Shown in pieces: positions 53,691-63,079 of a DNA stretch of 64,000 nt. Positions within the stretch are counted from its first letter, which is position 1. Each line of letters starts with the position of its first letter. The notes beneath the pieces were generated by a model. The model saw only the letters and a program-made list of their open reading frames with translations. It was not told the DNA's origin and did no database searches. Source of the stretch: Mikania micrantha (taxonomy: Eukaryota > Streptophyta > Magnoliopsida > Asterales > Asteraceae). Both the position numbers and the translations under genes were made by a program. The DNA lies in assembly GCA_009363875.1 (NCBI GenBank), contig CM018680.1:63957279-64021278 (forward strand), in the 5' to 3' direction.

Positions 53691-54619
53691 TATCGAGGAG
53701 TTCTCGAAGATCGCACAATCACTGACATCTCTTACGCATAAAGACAAGAAATTCGAATGGGAGAGAAACAAGAATATGCTTTCAACCTGCTGAAGCAGAA
53801 ATTGTGCAGTGCACCGATCTTATTCCTACCGGAGGGATGTGAAGATTTCGTAGTTTATTGTGACACATCAAAACAAGGACTCGGTTGTGTGTTAATGCAG
53901 CGCGAGACAGTTATATCCTACGCGTCACAAAAACTGTAAGTGCACGAGAAGAACTACACAACTCATGATTTGGAGTAAGGTGCCGTAGTGTTCGCAGTAA
54001 AGATCTCGCGACATTACCTGTACGGCACCAAGTGTACGATATTCACGGATCATAAGAGCCTACAACACATCTTCGACAAGAAGGAATTAAACATGAGACA
54101 ACTCAGATGGGTCGAACTAATAGGCGATTATGACTGTGCTATCAAGTACCATTCTGGAAAAGCTAATGTGGTAGCCAACGCGTTGAGCCAAAAGGAAGCT
54201 TTGAAAACCGAAAACCTCACTCACGAATCCTTGCGAGGCATGGATAAACAATTGGAGGTGAAAACTGATGGAGCTTACTATCATATAGATCGAATTTGGA
54301 TTCCACACTACAGAGGATCGAGGGATGTAGTGATGGATGAAGCACATAAAAGCCGATATTGTGTACATCCAGGTTCTGACAATATGTACCACGACTTGAA
54401 GACGACTTATTGGTTGCCTAACATGAAGTCAAAATTCGCGACTTATGTGAGTAAGTGTCTGACTTGCTCTAAGGTAAAAGTTGAATATCAGAAACCATCA
54501 GGACTATTACAACAACCCGAAATCCCAGTATGGAAATGGGAGCAGATTTCCATGGATTTCATCACGAAACTGCCCAAGACAGCAAGTGGTTGCGATACCA
54601 TCTGGGTGATCGTAGACTG
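53691..54619 (+). pseudogene. pol: Tekay RNase H and integrase zinc finger and core start
   Basis: RNase H is read in VVYCDTSKQGLGCVLMQ, YASQKL, stops at 53937 and about 53979, then HYLYGTKCTIFTDHKSLQHI and YHSGKANVVANALSQK. The integrase finger is HPGSDNMYHDLKTTYW with CLTCSKVK, followed by ISMDFITKLPKTASG with the first catalytic Asp. TGA at 54618 interrupts just after WVIVD. Confidence 0.88.
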
Positions 54620-55600
54620 ACTCACGAAATCTGCACATTTCCTGCCAATCAAGGAACTGAAAAGTTGGAAAAACAGACTCGAATCTATCTAAAGGAAATA
54701 GTTTCCAAACATTGAGTTCCAATCTCCATAATATCCGATAGAGACAGCCGATTCACGGCACATTTCTGGAAGTCCTTGTATGAGGCATTGGGGACAAGGT
54801 TAGATATGAGTACCGCCTATCACCCACAGAAGGATGGGCAAAGCGAACGAACCGTCCAAACACTGGAGGACATGCTTCGAGCATGCGTGATAGACTTCGG
54901 TAGCAACTGGGAGACTTACCTACCATTGGTAGAGTTCTCCTACAATAACAGTTATCACACCAGCATCAAGGCTGCACCGTTTAAAGCACTTTACGGACGT
55001 AAGTGTAGATCCCCTCTTTGTTGGGCAGAAGTTGGTGAAAGCCAACTGACTGGTGCCGAACTAGTGCACAAGACGACCGAGAAGATAGTGCAGATACGAA
55101 ACAGAATGGCAGCAGCCCGGGACAGACAGAAGAGCTACGCCGACAAAAGGCGCAAGCCTTTGGAATTTCAGGTGGGAGACCGAGTACTTCTTAAAGTCTC
55201 GCCCTGGAAGGAAGTGAACCGATTCAGAAAGCGAGAGAAACTGAATCCTCCTTACATCGGGCCATTCGAGATTACGAAACGTATAGGCCATGTGGCCTAT
55301 GAGCTAAAGATACCGCAAGAGCTGAGTAGCATACATAATGTATTCCATGGTGCTTCTCCGAAGAAACACTCGCTATTCCTTTAAAAGAAATCCAGATCGA
55401 TGAGCAACTTCATTTCGTTGAGGAACCAATAGAAATAATGGACCGAGAGGCCAAGAAACTCAAACTTAGTCGCATACCGATAGTTAAAGTGCGATGGAAC
55501 TCCCGACATGGACCAGAATACACCTGGGGAAGAGAGGACCAGATGAAAAAGAAATACCCTCACCTGTTCACAAACCAGACAACCACCGAAAACACGAACT
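54620..55600 (+). pseudogene. pol: Tekay integrase core end and chromodomain
   Basis: The sequence reads LTKSAHFLPIKE, then SDRDSRFTAHFWKSLYEALG with the second Asp and YHPQKDGQSERTVQTLEDM with the Glu. FQVGDRVLLKVSPWK and PPYIGPFEITKRIGHVAYEL form the C-terminal domain. After a frame change near 55370, VEEPIEIMDREAKKLK and IPIVKVRWNSRHGPEYTWG form the chromodomain that targets chromoviruses to chromatin. The gene ends at about 55610 beside the polypurine tract. Confidence 0.88.
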
Positions 55601-55611
55601 ACGGGGGATGA
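55601..55611 (+). other. Tekay polypurine tract
   Basis: ACGGGGGATGA stands directly before the 3' LTR start TGTGACACCTCG. Confidence 0.75.
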
Positions 55612-56437
55612 TGTGACACCTCGTATTTTCTAGGTCAGCACTTATTTTATTTTAAATAATAGTGTGTATTATTATTACATACGTGGCACTAGAATTAGTG
55701 ATATTTAGTGTGACACGTGGCACAACAGTCCAAACACACACAGAAAGACAATAATTCGAGGAATTATCGGAAAACATACGCACGTGTCTTGAATAACGAA
55801 CGTAGGTGAAATAAACAAACCAAAAATCCAATTTCACTACACTTAGGCTCTATGGAACCTAAAACAAGTGAAACAATGATAATGTGTTGAGAAACGATTC
55901 CATAATAAAGAACTACGCGAAAAATGAGCCAAAACAATGAAAATGGGCCTATTGGGCTTGTCCAAAGGCCGAGGCGCTACGCCCGGACCCAACGACCCAC
56001 ACGTGGCGATACGAGCGAGACAGAAAGGCTCCTCATATGCCGGCTCATCCGTGTGCTACGCCCAGCATTGGTGTCTCCCGTTAGGCGATACGCCTGGCAG
56101 CGCAGAATCGTGAAAATCTTCTTAAACCTCTCAAAAATCAATACCTAGCCTACTACACTCATTTTTCTTGCAATCAGACGCCATCTACTAGATTTAAACA
56201 TCCCAAAACCTCTGTTATCACCCCTACAACACCATAATCACCATTAAGGAACCCTTGGAAGCCATTGTTGAATGCTAGAAACTTGAAGAAGAAGACTTGG
56301 AGCTTGAGATCACTCTCATCACCACTTACAACGACTAGAGAGCGATTCCCAGGGGATTTCAAAGCTGCAAAGGTGTTGTTCAAGTAGAACCTCAGCTTTC
56401 TCAAAGCATTCAAAGGTACATCTATGACCCATATAGT
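55612..56437 (+). repeat. Tekay 3' LTR, truncated after 826 bases
   Basis: It matches 38235-39058 of the 5' LTR and stops at TGACCCATATAG. The remaining 1.7 kb and the right target duplication are missing. Confidence 0.88.
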
Positions 56438-56648
56438 AGGTACTCAAGAAACTATCCCATTCCTTATCCAAATTGGTTAGGAATGGAGGAGATTTGTGAG
56501 TAGCAAAGCTGCAAAGGTGTTGTTCAAGTAGAACCTCAGCTTTCTCAAAGCATTCAAAGGTACATCTATGACCCATATAGTAGGTACTCAAGAAACTATC
56601 CCAATCCTTATCCAAATTGGTTAGGAATGGAGGAGATTTGTGAGTAGC
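56361..56648. repeat. 144 bp tandem duplication across the Tekay/SIRE-B junction
   Basis: Units 56361-56504 and 56505-56648 are almost identical (for example CCCATTCC against CCCAATCC). Each holds the last 77 or so bases of the Tekay LTR fragment followed by about 67 bases of the SIRE-B third gene. The duplication therefore formed after the two elements were joined. It keeps the reading frame (48 codons per unit) on the - strand. Confidence 0.92.
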
Positions 56649-58317
56649 TTCCACTTCTCCTTCTGCCAATGGAGCAGCTGCCTCTTCTTCTATTGCTGGA
56701 GATGTTGTGTTTACAGGTGATGATGGTGGTGATGATAATGATGACGGTGATCCCATAGGTTGTTCCTTCTCCCCCTTTTTGGTAGCATCAGGGGAAAGAG
56801 AAGACACCTGTAGTGTGGAAATGGTGACCGTCAATTCCTGAATGTTTGTGCCCTCATCCACAGAAGTGGAATCCTTGGGCGATGGAGTCTTGAGCCGAGC
56901 TCATGCACCTCCATCACCAGATGTGGTTTCTTGGCGCCCTGGATTCCTCTCATTGAAAATGACATCAAAGAAGTCATCAGTAGTGGCAGCCTCCACTGTA
57001 TTGACCCTTTCAGAACTACCGGGGTCAACCTTTGAAATAAAAGGATCTTGGTCAAGAAACGTTGCATGTAGATCTATCACCGCTCTCATTAAAGTTTGGG
57101 TAGTGGGAGAGAGAGGGTCATCTAGAGCTACTGTAGAGAATCCTTGAGCCGGGATAGATGTATGGGTGGGGGGCAGTGATGGGCTATACTGACCTGGGAG
57201 ACAGTCCCTGACCTAGGGGAGTTGCTTCGGTAGAAGCAGACTCAGTAATGTGGGTATCCCTTTGGATATTCTCAAGTATGTATGGTGACATATCCTGAGG
57301 GCTAGTAGAAAGGTGAAGGACAACCACTGGATCCAGAGGAAAATCCGATGGTACAACAACAGGTGTGGTTTGCACCTTTGGCAGAACTGGGCCCTTGCCA
57401 GATTTCTTAGCCTTTTTCTTTATGGGTTCGGAAGAAGGGGCCTGAACAGTTGTAGATAACTATTTAGGTTGTCTTTTTCGTTTGTAGGTAACTTGGATGG
57501 AGGAGGCTATGTGAGTAGAAGGTGTGGGTTCAGCAGCTGTTGGTTGGACAGAGCTGTTACCTTCAGGAGCAGATGGCTCCATGGACAGAAGCAGAGGAGT
57601 GAAAGTTCCAGAGAACTGAGCACTCGGCTTCTTCAGTTGTACAAAAACCTTCGCAAGTATCGAAGGAACTTTATAAATGTTCCCCGTCAGTGAGAGCGAA
57701 GATGCTAACTCACCGTTAAAGATTTGTTGCAAAAATCTGGGATACATGCAAAATTTCTTTGTGGATAACACATTATCCGCCAAGTTATTAAAAATAAAAG
57801 ATGAAAAATTAAATAGTTGATTGGTAATCAATCTGTGAATAGCCGAGGCTAAGTCAGATGGAATTTGATCCCAACCACCAGTTTTATTTGAAAGACAATG
57901 CAAAACACATGTAGGAGATACTTGTAATTATAGGACACTCTTCCCTTCAAATAGGTACGTGAAGGAAGAGGACCTTCGTATCCCATTGACCTAAAGGTCA
58001 TTGCTACCTCATCCCATGTGAAAGAAGCACTGCTTGTAGCCTCATTAAGATTAAGATGTCTACATATAGTTTCCACTGAAATAGAAATAGGATGAGCATC
58101 AATGGTAGCAGAGAGACGTCTACCAGTTGGAGAGTTAATAACTAAACAAGAACCCCAAAACTGTGTGATGAGACTCATACAGCACGGGGTTGATAGTTAA
58201 AGCTGTAAATTACCTACTCCGACGGAGAAACGAGATGATCGGAGCAAAATCAGAGTCGTGATCAGCAGAGAGTTCAGCACTCAGATTGTGTGCCGGTTTG
58301 AATGCAAAGAGAGCCAT
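56438..58317 (-). pseudogene. SIRE-B third gene (N-terminal half), fused to Tekay LTR sequence
   Basis: ATG 58317 starts MALFAFKPAHNL and DFAPIISFLRRSR, followed by TAA. Other frames give FWGSCLVINSPTGRRLSATI, DAHPISISVETICRHL, FTWDEVAMTFRSMGYEGP, then KTGGWDQIPSDLASAIHRLI, CMYPRFLQQIFNGELA and LTGNIYKVPSILAKVFVQLK. Ser/Pro/Glu-rich sequence follows. The last frame (56861-56319) reads FLTNLDKDWDSFLSTYYMG and then runs into Tekay LTR, giving a chimeric tail in two repeats of 48 residues. The order matches copy A and supplies the 22 or so residues missing at the CACTA insertion there. Confidence 0.75.
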
Positions 58318-58402
58318 TATTGAGATGAGCGGTTAGAGTTTAGTTTACTAGGAAACTGTCAATTGTCGAAGAAGAAGTGAGAATTTGAATGGGCGGGAGA
58401 CC

Positions 58403-58409
58403 TTTTATA
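58403..58409 (-). promoter_or_regulatory. Predicted internal TATA box of the SIRE-B third gene
   Basis: The - strand reads CATCCGAAGGTATAAAAGG, then TCTCCCGCCC and a leader up to ATG 58317. It is the counterpart of the box at 4441 in copy A. The leader sequences after it have diverged much more than the box. Confidence 0.6.
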
Positions 58410-58836
58410 CCTTCGGATGTCAGCATTTAATATAAAGATACATTAAATATTTGAGATCCGGAGACAAAGAAAAAAAAGGTCTTCCGTGACAGCGATGTAT
58501 CACAACGAACCTTAGAAGATAAGAGAGACCCTTCCGAGAAAACACCAAGAATTTGTCGTGTAGTATCGGAAGAGAATTAATATGTGCACTAAAGAGATGT
58601 ATGCTTCGGAAGACATGAGCTTCTGATAAGTAATCAGAAGGAAATGTTTCGGAAGCAAATAATTTATATCAGAAGATAAATACTTTCAAAAGAACAAATA
58701 TCTTAAGAAGTGTGACTTGTTCCGAATAAGGATTAAATAACACGTCGGAAGACTTAACATTTCTTCTGACGAGTCAATACTACTCAGAAGATAAGTTAAG
58801 TTTATCTTTCGAAGGATCATTTTCACCTAATTACAT
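58410..58836 (-). repeat. SIRE-B spacer between pol and third gene with TTCGGAAG words
   Basis: No gene is present. The words CTTCGGAAG, CTTCCGAAG, TCTTCTGA and relatives are frequent (for example at 58615, 58650 and 58745), as in copy A at 3950-4440. Confidence 0.65.
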
Positions 58837-59216
58837 TTACTCAAGATTGATCATACCAATAGCTGTGATTAAGTACCTGAACCTTCCTTCATCAAAAGCC
58901 TTGGTGAAGAGATCAGCCAAGTTGTGTTTTGTATCACCTTTGACTAAATGAATTAGCTTCTTTTCTACAGAATCTCTGATGAAATGGTATCGGATGTCAA
59001 TGTGCTTGGTCTTGGAATGTTTGACTGGATTGCACTGGAATTGTCAATCTGAATGGGAGTATTAGACAATTCTACTCCATAGTCTTTAATTTGATTTTGA
59101 ATCCAGAGTACTTGTGCACAACAACTTGAGGTAGCTATGTATTCAGCTTCTATAGTAGAAGTTGAAACACAGCTCTGTTTCTTACATTGCCATGACACAA
59201 TTCTGGATCCAAGAAA
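58837..59216 (-). pseudogene. pol: SIRE-B RNase H end
   Basis: The - strand frame reads MSWQCKKQSCVSTSTIEAEY, IATSSCCAQVLWIQNQIKDY and NTPIQIDNSSAI. A one-base loss near 59028 then shifts it. The rest (KHIDIRYHFI-like, KAFDEGRFRYLITA) reaches TAA at 58839-58837 after GMINLE. Confidence 0.85.
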
Positions 59217-60300
59217 CTAGCATCCTCCTGATGTAGACTTCTTGCTGATGTTGCAAACCCCATAATCACTATCAGTGTAGGCCATGAACTGAAATTCGGC
59301 ATTCCTAGGATACCACAATCCTAACTTTGGTGCACCTTTGAGGTATCTAAAAATTTTTTTTACAGCAAACATGTGAGAGCTTTTAGGATTGGCCTGAAAC
59401 CGTGCACACAAGCAGGTTGCAAACATGATATCAGGCCTTCTTGCCGTGATATACATCAAAGAGCCAATCATTGCTCTGTACTGATGTTGATCAATATCCT
59501 CCCCCTCAAGATCAGGGCCTAAAGATGTTGTTTTGGACATTGGAGTACCAAGAGCTTTACAGTCGGTGAAACTAAATCTTTCAAGTATATCCTTGACATA
59601 CTTTGATTGATTGATAAAGATCCTTGTAGGAGTTTTCTTCACTTGCAATCGAAGGAAGAAAGTGAGTTCACCCATGGAACTCATTTCAAATTTGGATTTC
59701 ATTAGTGCTTCAAACTCCTTGCAGAGAGTTTCATGAGTTGAACCAGAAATAATATCATCAACATAGATCTGAACAAGCATGATATGTTGATTGGATTTCT
59801 TGAAGAATAAAGTTTTATCGATTGTTCCTCTTTTGAAGTTGTTTGTCAATAGAAAAGAGGACAAAGTTTCATACCACTTTCTGGGAGCTTGATGCAGCCC
59901 ATATAGAGCTTTATCAAGCTTGCAGACATGATTAGGAAACTTAGGATCCTCAAATCCAGGTGGTTGACAAACATAGACCTCCTCATCAATCTTGCCATAG
60001 AGGAAAGCACTTTTGACATCCATTTGAAAAACTTTGAAGTTTCTGGCAGCTGCAAATGCTAGAAAAATTATGATGGCTTCAATTCTGGCAACTGGAGCAA
60101 AAAATTCATCATAATCAATTCCTTCTTCTTGGGTGTATCCCTGCATCACTAACCTTGCTTTATTCTTTATGACAACACATTTGTCAACCTTCTTGTTTCT
60201 GAACACCCACTTTGTTCCAATGGCATATTTACCCTTGGGTAAATGGCAAACCTTCCAAACTCCCTGTCTCTTAAATTAAAGAAGTTCTTCCAGCATGGCT
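59217..60300 (-). pseudogene. pol: SIRE-B reverse transcriptase and start of RNase H
   Basis: The 329-codon frame 60206-59217 reads MFRNKKVDKCVVIKNKARLV, DYDEFFAPVARIEAI, FQMDVKSAFLYGKIDEEVYV, LYGLHQAPRKWYETL, the catalytic IYVDDIISGS, FEMSSMGELTFFLRLQVKKT, SKYVKDILERFSF, SLMYITARRPDIMFA and YTDSDYGVCN. Unlike copy A it is open through the palm-to-thumb region. A stop near 60281 (in the linker) and the TAG at 59217 limit it. Confidence 0.9.
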
Positions 60301-61475
60301 TCTACCCAACTGCTATCTTCAGTGCTTCAGTAACTTTCTTTGGTTCTAGTTGGGATAGAAAGTAAGAAAACAAACAGATGTTTGCTTCATGCATAGAGCT
60401 TCTTGTTCTTATTCCTTCCTCAACATTACCAATAATGTTCTCAACTGGATGGGTATTATGAATGCGAGTTCTGGGGATCACATCCAGCTGAGAACTTAAA
60501 TCCAGGTTACTTGGCTTAAGGTTTGGAAGTACCACCTCAAGCTGGATTGCTGGTAGATCTTGAGGTCTCTAAGGCTGGACTGTTGTGGGATGATTTTCTC
60601 TAGGGGAAGAGTTTCCAAAGTGTTTGTTTCAATAGTAGGGCTCCCAACTTCTTCTTGACTCACTGGAGCAGATGTAGAGTCACTTAAAGGAACAGCCTGA
60701 GAAGTGTTGATTGTCTCAGACTGTGAACCAGCATCATGTGTTGAAGTGGATTCTGTCAATTTTGTCTTGAAGCTATTGGCAGTTCAATACAAAAGTCTTC
60801 TTGTCTTGTGTGCTTGGAGGAGTCCAAGGTAAGTATATGTTGATCTGGAACATACTCTTTCACAACATTAAATGCAGATGTGAATTTATCAAGATCAAAT
60901 AACCAATCAGGGCCTATTCTAGATTTATTGATAGTATGTTCCTTGAACTGAACATTTGCAGACTCTTCAATAATTCTAGAAGCTTTGATGTATACTCTAT
61001 ATGCTTTTGCATGTGAAGAGTACCCTGCAAAGTAGCCCTCTGCTGATTTCTCAGCAAACTTGGCTAGACGATCTTTAGAATTCAAGATGGTGCACTAACA
61101 TCCAAATGGTTTGAGAAATCCGATAAATGGTTTTCTCTTATGCCAAATTTCATAAAGAGTCATACCATGTGACTTAACCACTAATACTCTATTTTGGACA
61201 TAACATGCAGTGTTGACTGCTTCTGCCCAAAAAGTTATTGGAAGTTTGGCATCAGACAACATGGTTTTTCTAGCCTCAATTAGTGTCAAATTCCTTCTCT
61301 CAGCAACACCATTCTGCTGAGGAGTCCTAGGAGCACTAAATTGTCTTGTTATACATTTAGATTCACAAAAATAATTTAAGATATGGTTTTTGAATTCTGT
61401 TCCTTGATCTGATCTGATGATTTTGACATGATGGTCACTCTCATTCTCAACTCTAAGAATGAATGATTTTAGGAT
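60301..61475 (-). pseudogene. pol: SIRE-B integrase core, C-terminal region and linker to RT
   Basis: On the - strand the core reads QNGVAERRNLTLIEARKTML, WAEAVNTACYVQNRVLVVK and KRKPFIGFLKPFGC with TAG at 61095. Then come YFAGYSSHAKAYRVYIKAS, the linker DFCIELPIASRQN, a Ser/Thr-rich region (STSTHDAGSQSETINTS) and NTHPVENIIGNVEEGIRTRS. Frame changes occur near 60760, 60540 and 60300. The second catalytic Asp context lies near 61400-61430 (IRSDQGTEF-like, read from ATCAGATCAGATCAAGGAAC). Confidence 0.82.
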
Positions 61476-62216
61476 CTAAGCAGTTTCATCCTTGGTGTTC
61501 AAGAAGAACACACAAGTATATCTAGAGAAATCATCAGTGACTACCAAGCAATATGACTTCCTACCTAGACTTTTAACACTTGTGGGGTCAAACAAGTCCA
61601 TATGAAGCAAATGCAGGACTGTTGTGATAGAATTTATCTCTTTGGCATGATGAGATGATTTAAGTTGCTTCCCTTTCAAGCAAGCAACGCATTTATCAAC
61701 ACAGATGAACTCTTTTGTTGGTAAACCAGTTACTAAATTATTTTTGACATGTTTATTCATGTTCTTAAGGTTTACATGAAAAAGTCTCCTATGCCAAAAA
61801 GATGATTCATAAAGTGAAGCTTTTGAGACAAAGCAACTTATATTACTAAGTGGTGTAGTTGTGCTCATGTCCAGCATGTACATGTTGTTTCTTCTTGGAG
61901 CCCTAAGCAGAATTTGATCATTAGGAACAATAAATCCTGGTTTCAGGACAATACATTCATGCTCAGTAAACAACATGTTGTGCTTTTGGCCACACACCTG
62001 TGATACACTCAGTAAGTTGTATTTCAGTTCTTTTACAAAATGCACATTCTCAAAGCTACCTATGATATAACCTCCAACCAGATCACTTCCAAATGCAACA
62101 GACCCTCCAAAGAATGGTTCATGTTTGTACAGATGAGTCTTGTTTCCTGTCATGTGCCTGGAACAGCCGCTGTCAACAATCCACAAGTTGCTTTTTGATT
62201 CCTGTTGTCCCTGCAC
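61476..62216 (-). pseudogene. pol: SIRE-B protease and integrase N-terminal region
   Basis: The 246-codon frame starts MQGQQESKSNLWIVDSGCSR, with an intact DSG protease motif. It continues with GGSVAFGSDLVGGYI, VKELKYNLLSVSQVCGQKHN, MYMLDMSTTTPLSNIS, FWHRRLFHVNLKNMNKHVKN, CVDKCVACLKGKQLKSSHH and LLHMDLFDPTSVKSLGRKSY. It ends after CLVVTDDFSRYTCVFFLNTK. About 10 residues are deleted after GGYIIG compared with copy A (TGRGTITNDKV). It ends at a stop near 61478. Confidence 0.87.
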
Positions 62217-62231
62217 ATGACCAGAAGTGAA

Positions 62232-63079
62232 TTAGTTCCTGATGGGAACTCAAGCCCATGTGGTCTTGGGTTTTCCATTGGCATCATTATAAACAAATTT
62301 CTTTGACATCATCCTAGGTGGGACAGATGATGAGCTGGCTGGTTGATTAATTGGTTGAACTGTTAGTTCAGAGGTTTCCTTCTTCTTCCAAATTTTCTTG
62401 ACCTTTGGAGCTATTGGAGAAGTTTTCTTCCTCTGACCGCTCTTGGAAGCAACTTTTGCTTTTTCTCCTGTTGGTTTGAACTTCATCTTGTGAGAGGGTT
62501 TTTCTCCTGCTCTCCTTCTTCCTAAATGTTGAGTGTTGGAAGCACTTTTAACTTTTGATTACGATGCCTTTTTAGTTTCGGAAGACTGTTTGTTTCTTCT
62601 CTTCTCATTGGCAGAAGTGCCTTATGACTTCTTAGCTGATTTTCTTCTTTCTGGAGCAGGTTGTTCTCCTGAAGACACCGATGATTTACTCCAACTTTCC
62701 TTTCTTCCTCTTCCTTGTGGTCTAGAGTGAATTCTGCTTCTTGGATTATAAAAGTAGCCAGCAGCAAAATGGTTTGTCTCATCACACATCAGACACACAG
62801 TCTGATCATTGAGAGATTTTTGAGGCTTCTCTCCTTTGAAGATGGCTGAGCTATGGTTCACAGAACTTGATTGTTTGAAAGTTCCGACCGGCTTGTTGGT
62901 TGGGTGATTTACCTAAATCCCTGAAACACTAGCTTTTCTATCCTTTGATCTAGCCCTTTTTGACTTGTCAGATGGACAAGTAACATAATTATCTGAAGAT
63001 GTACTCCCAGTTTGAACATATTTAGCTCACACAAAAGATGGTTTGATTTTCTTGATTTTCTTTTGTTTAGAAACTGCTT
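62232..63079 (-). pseudogene. gag: SIRE-B gag C-terminal region and gag-pol linker
   Basis: Frames 62861-62622, 62785-62522 and 62486-62250 cover this part. They include a CCHC-like C-x-x-C-x-x-x-x-H segment (VCLMCDETNHFAAGYFYN), basic Ser/Lys-rich stretches and MMSKKFVYNDANGKPKTTWA. In frame, a TGA replaces a Trp codon a few bases before the TAA at 62234-62232, which corresponds to the TAA at 548 in copy A. Pol follows in the same frame. Confidence 0.7.

Larger units (their letters stand above)
38235..56437 (+). mobile_element. Tekay-type (chromovirus) Ty3/gypsy retrotransposon, 3' LTR truncated, Tat element nested inside
   Basis: The parts in order are the 5' LTR (38235-40801), primer binding site, an extra gene, gag, protease, then (after the nested element) RT, RNase H, integrase with chromodomain, polypurine tract and the first 826 bases of the 3' LTR. 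RT before integrase and a C-terminal chromodomain mark a chromovirus. The two LTR starts agree at about 93 percent by eye, so insertion is not very recent. All genes carry stops. At 56437 the LTR passes abruptly into SIRE copy B. Confidence 0.88.

Noticed and set aside
57469..57693. + strand frame of 74 codons opposite the SIRE-B third gene
   Set aside because: Antisense shadow; the - strand reading is supported by copy A.
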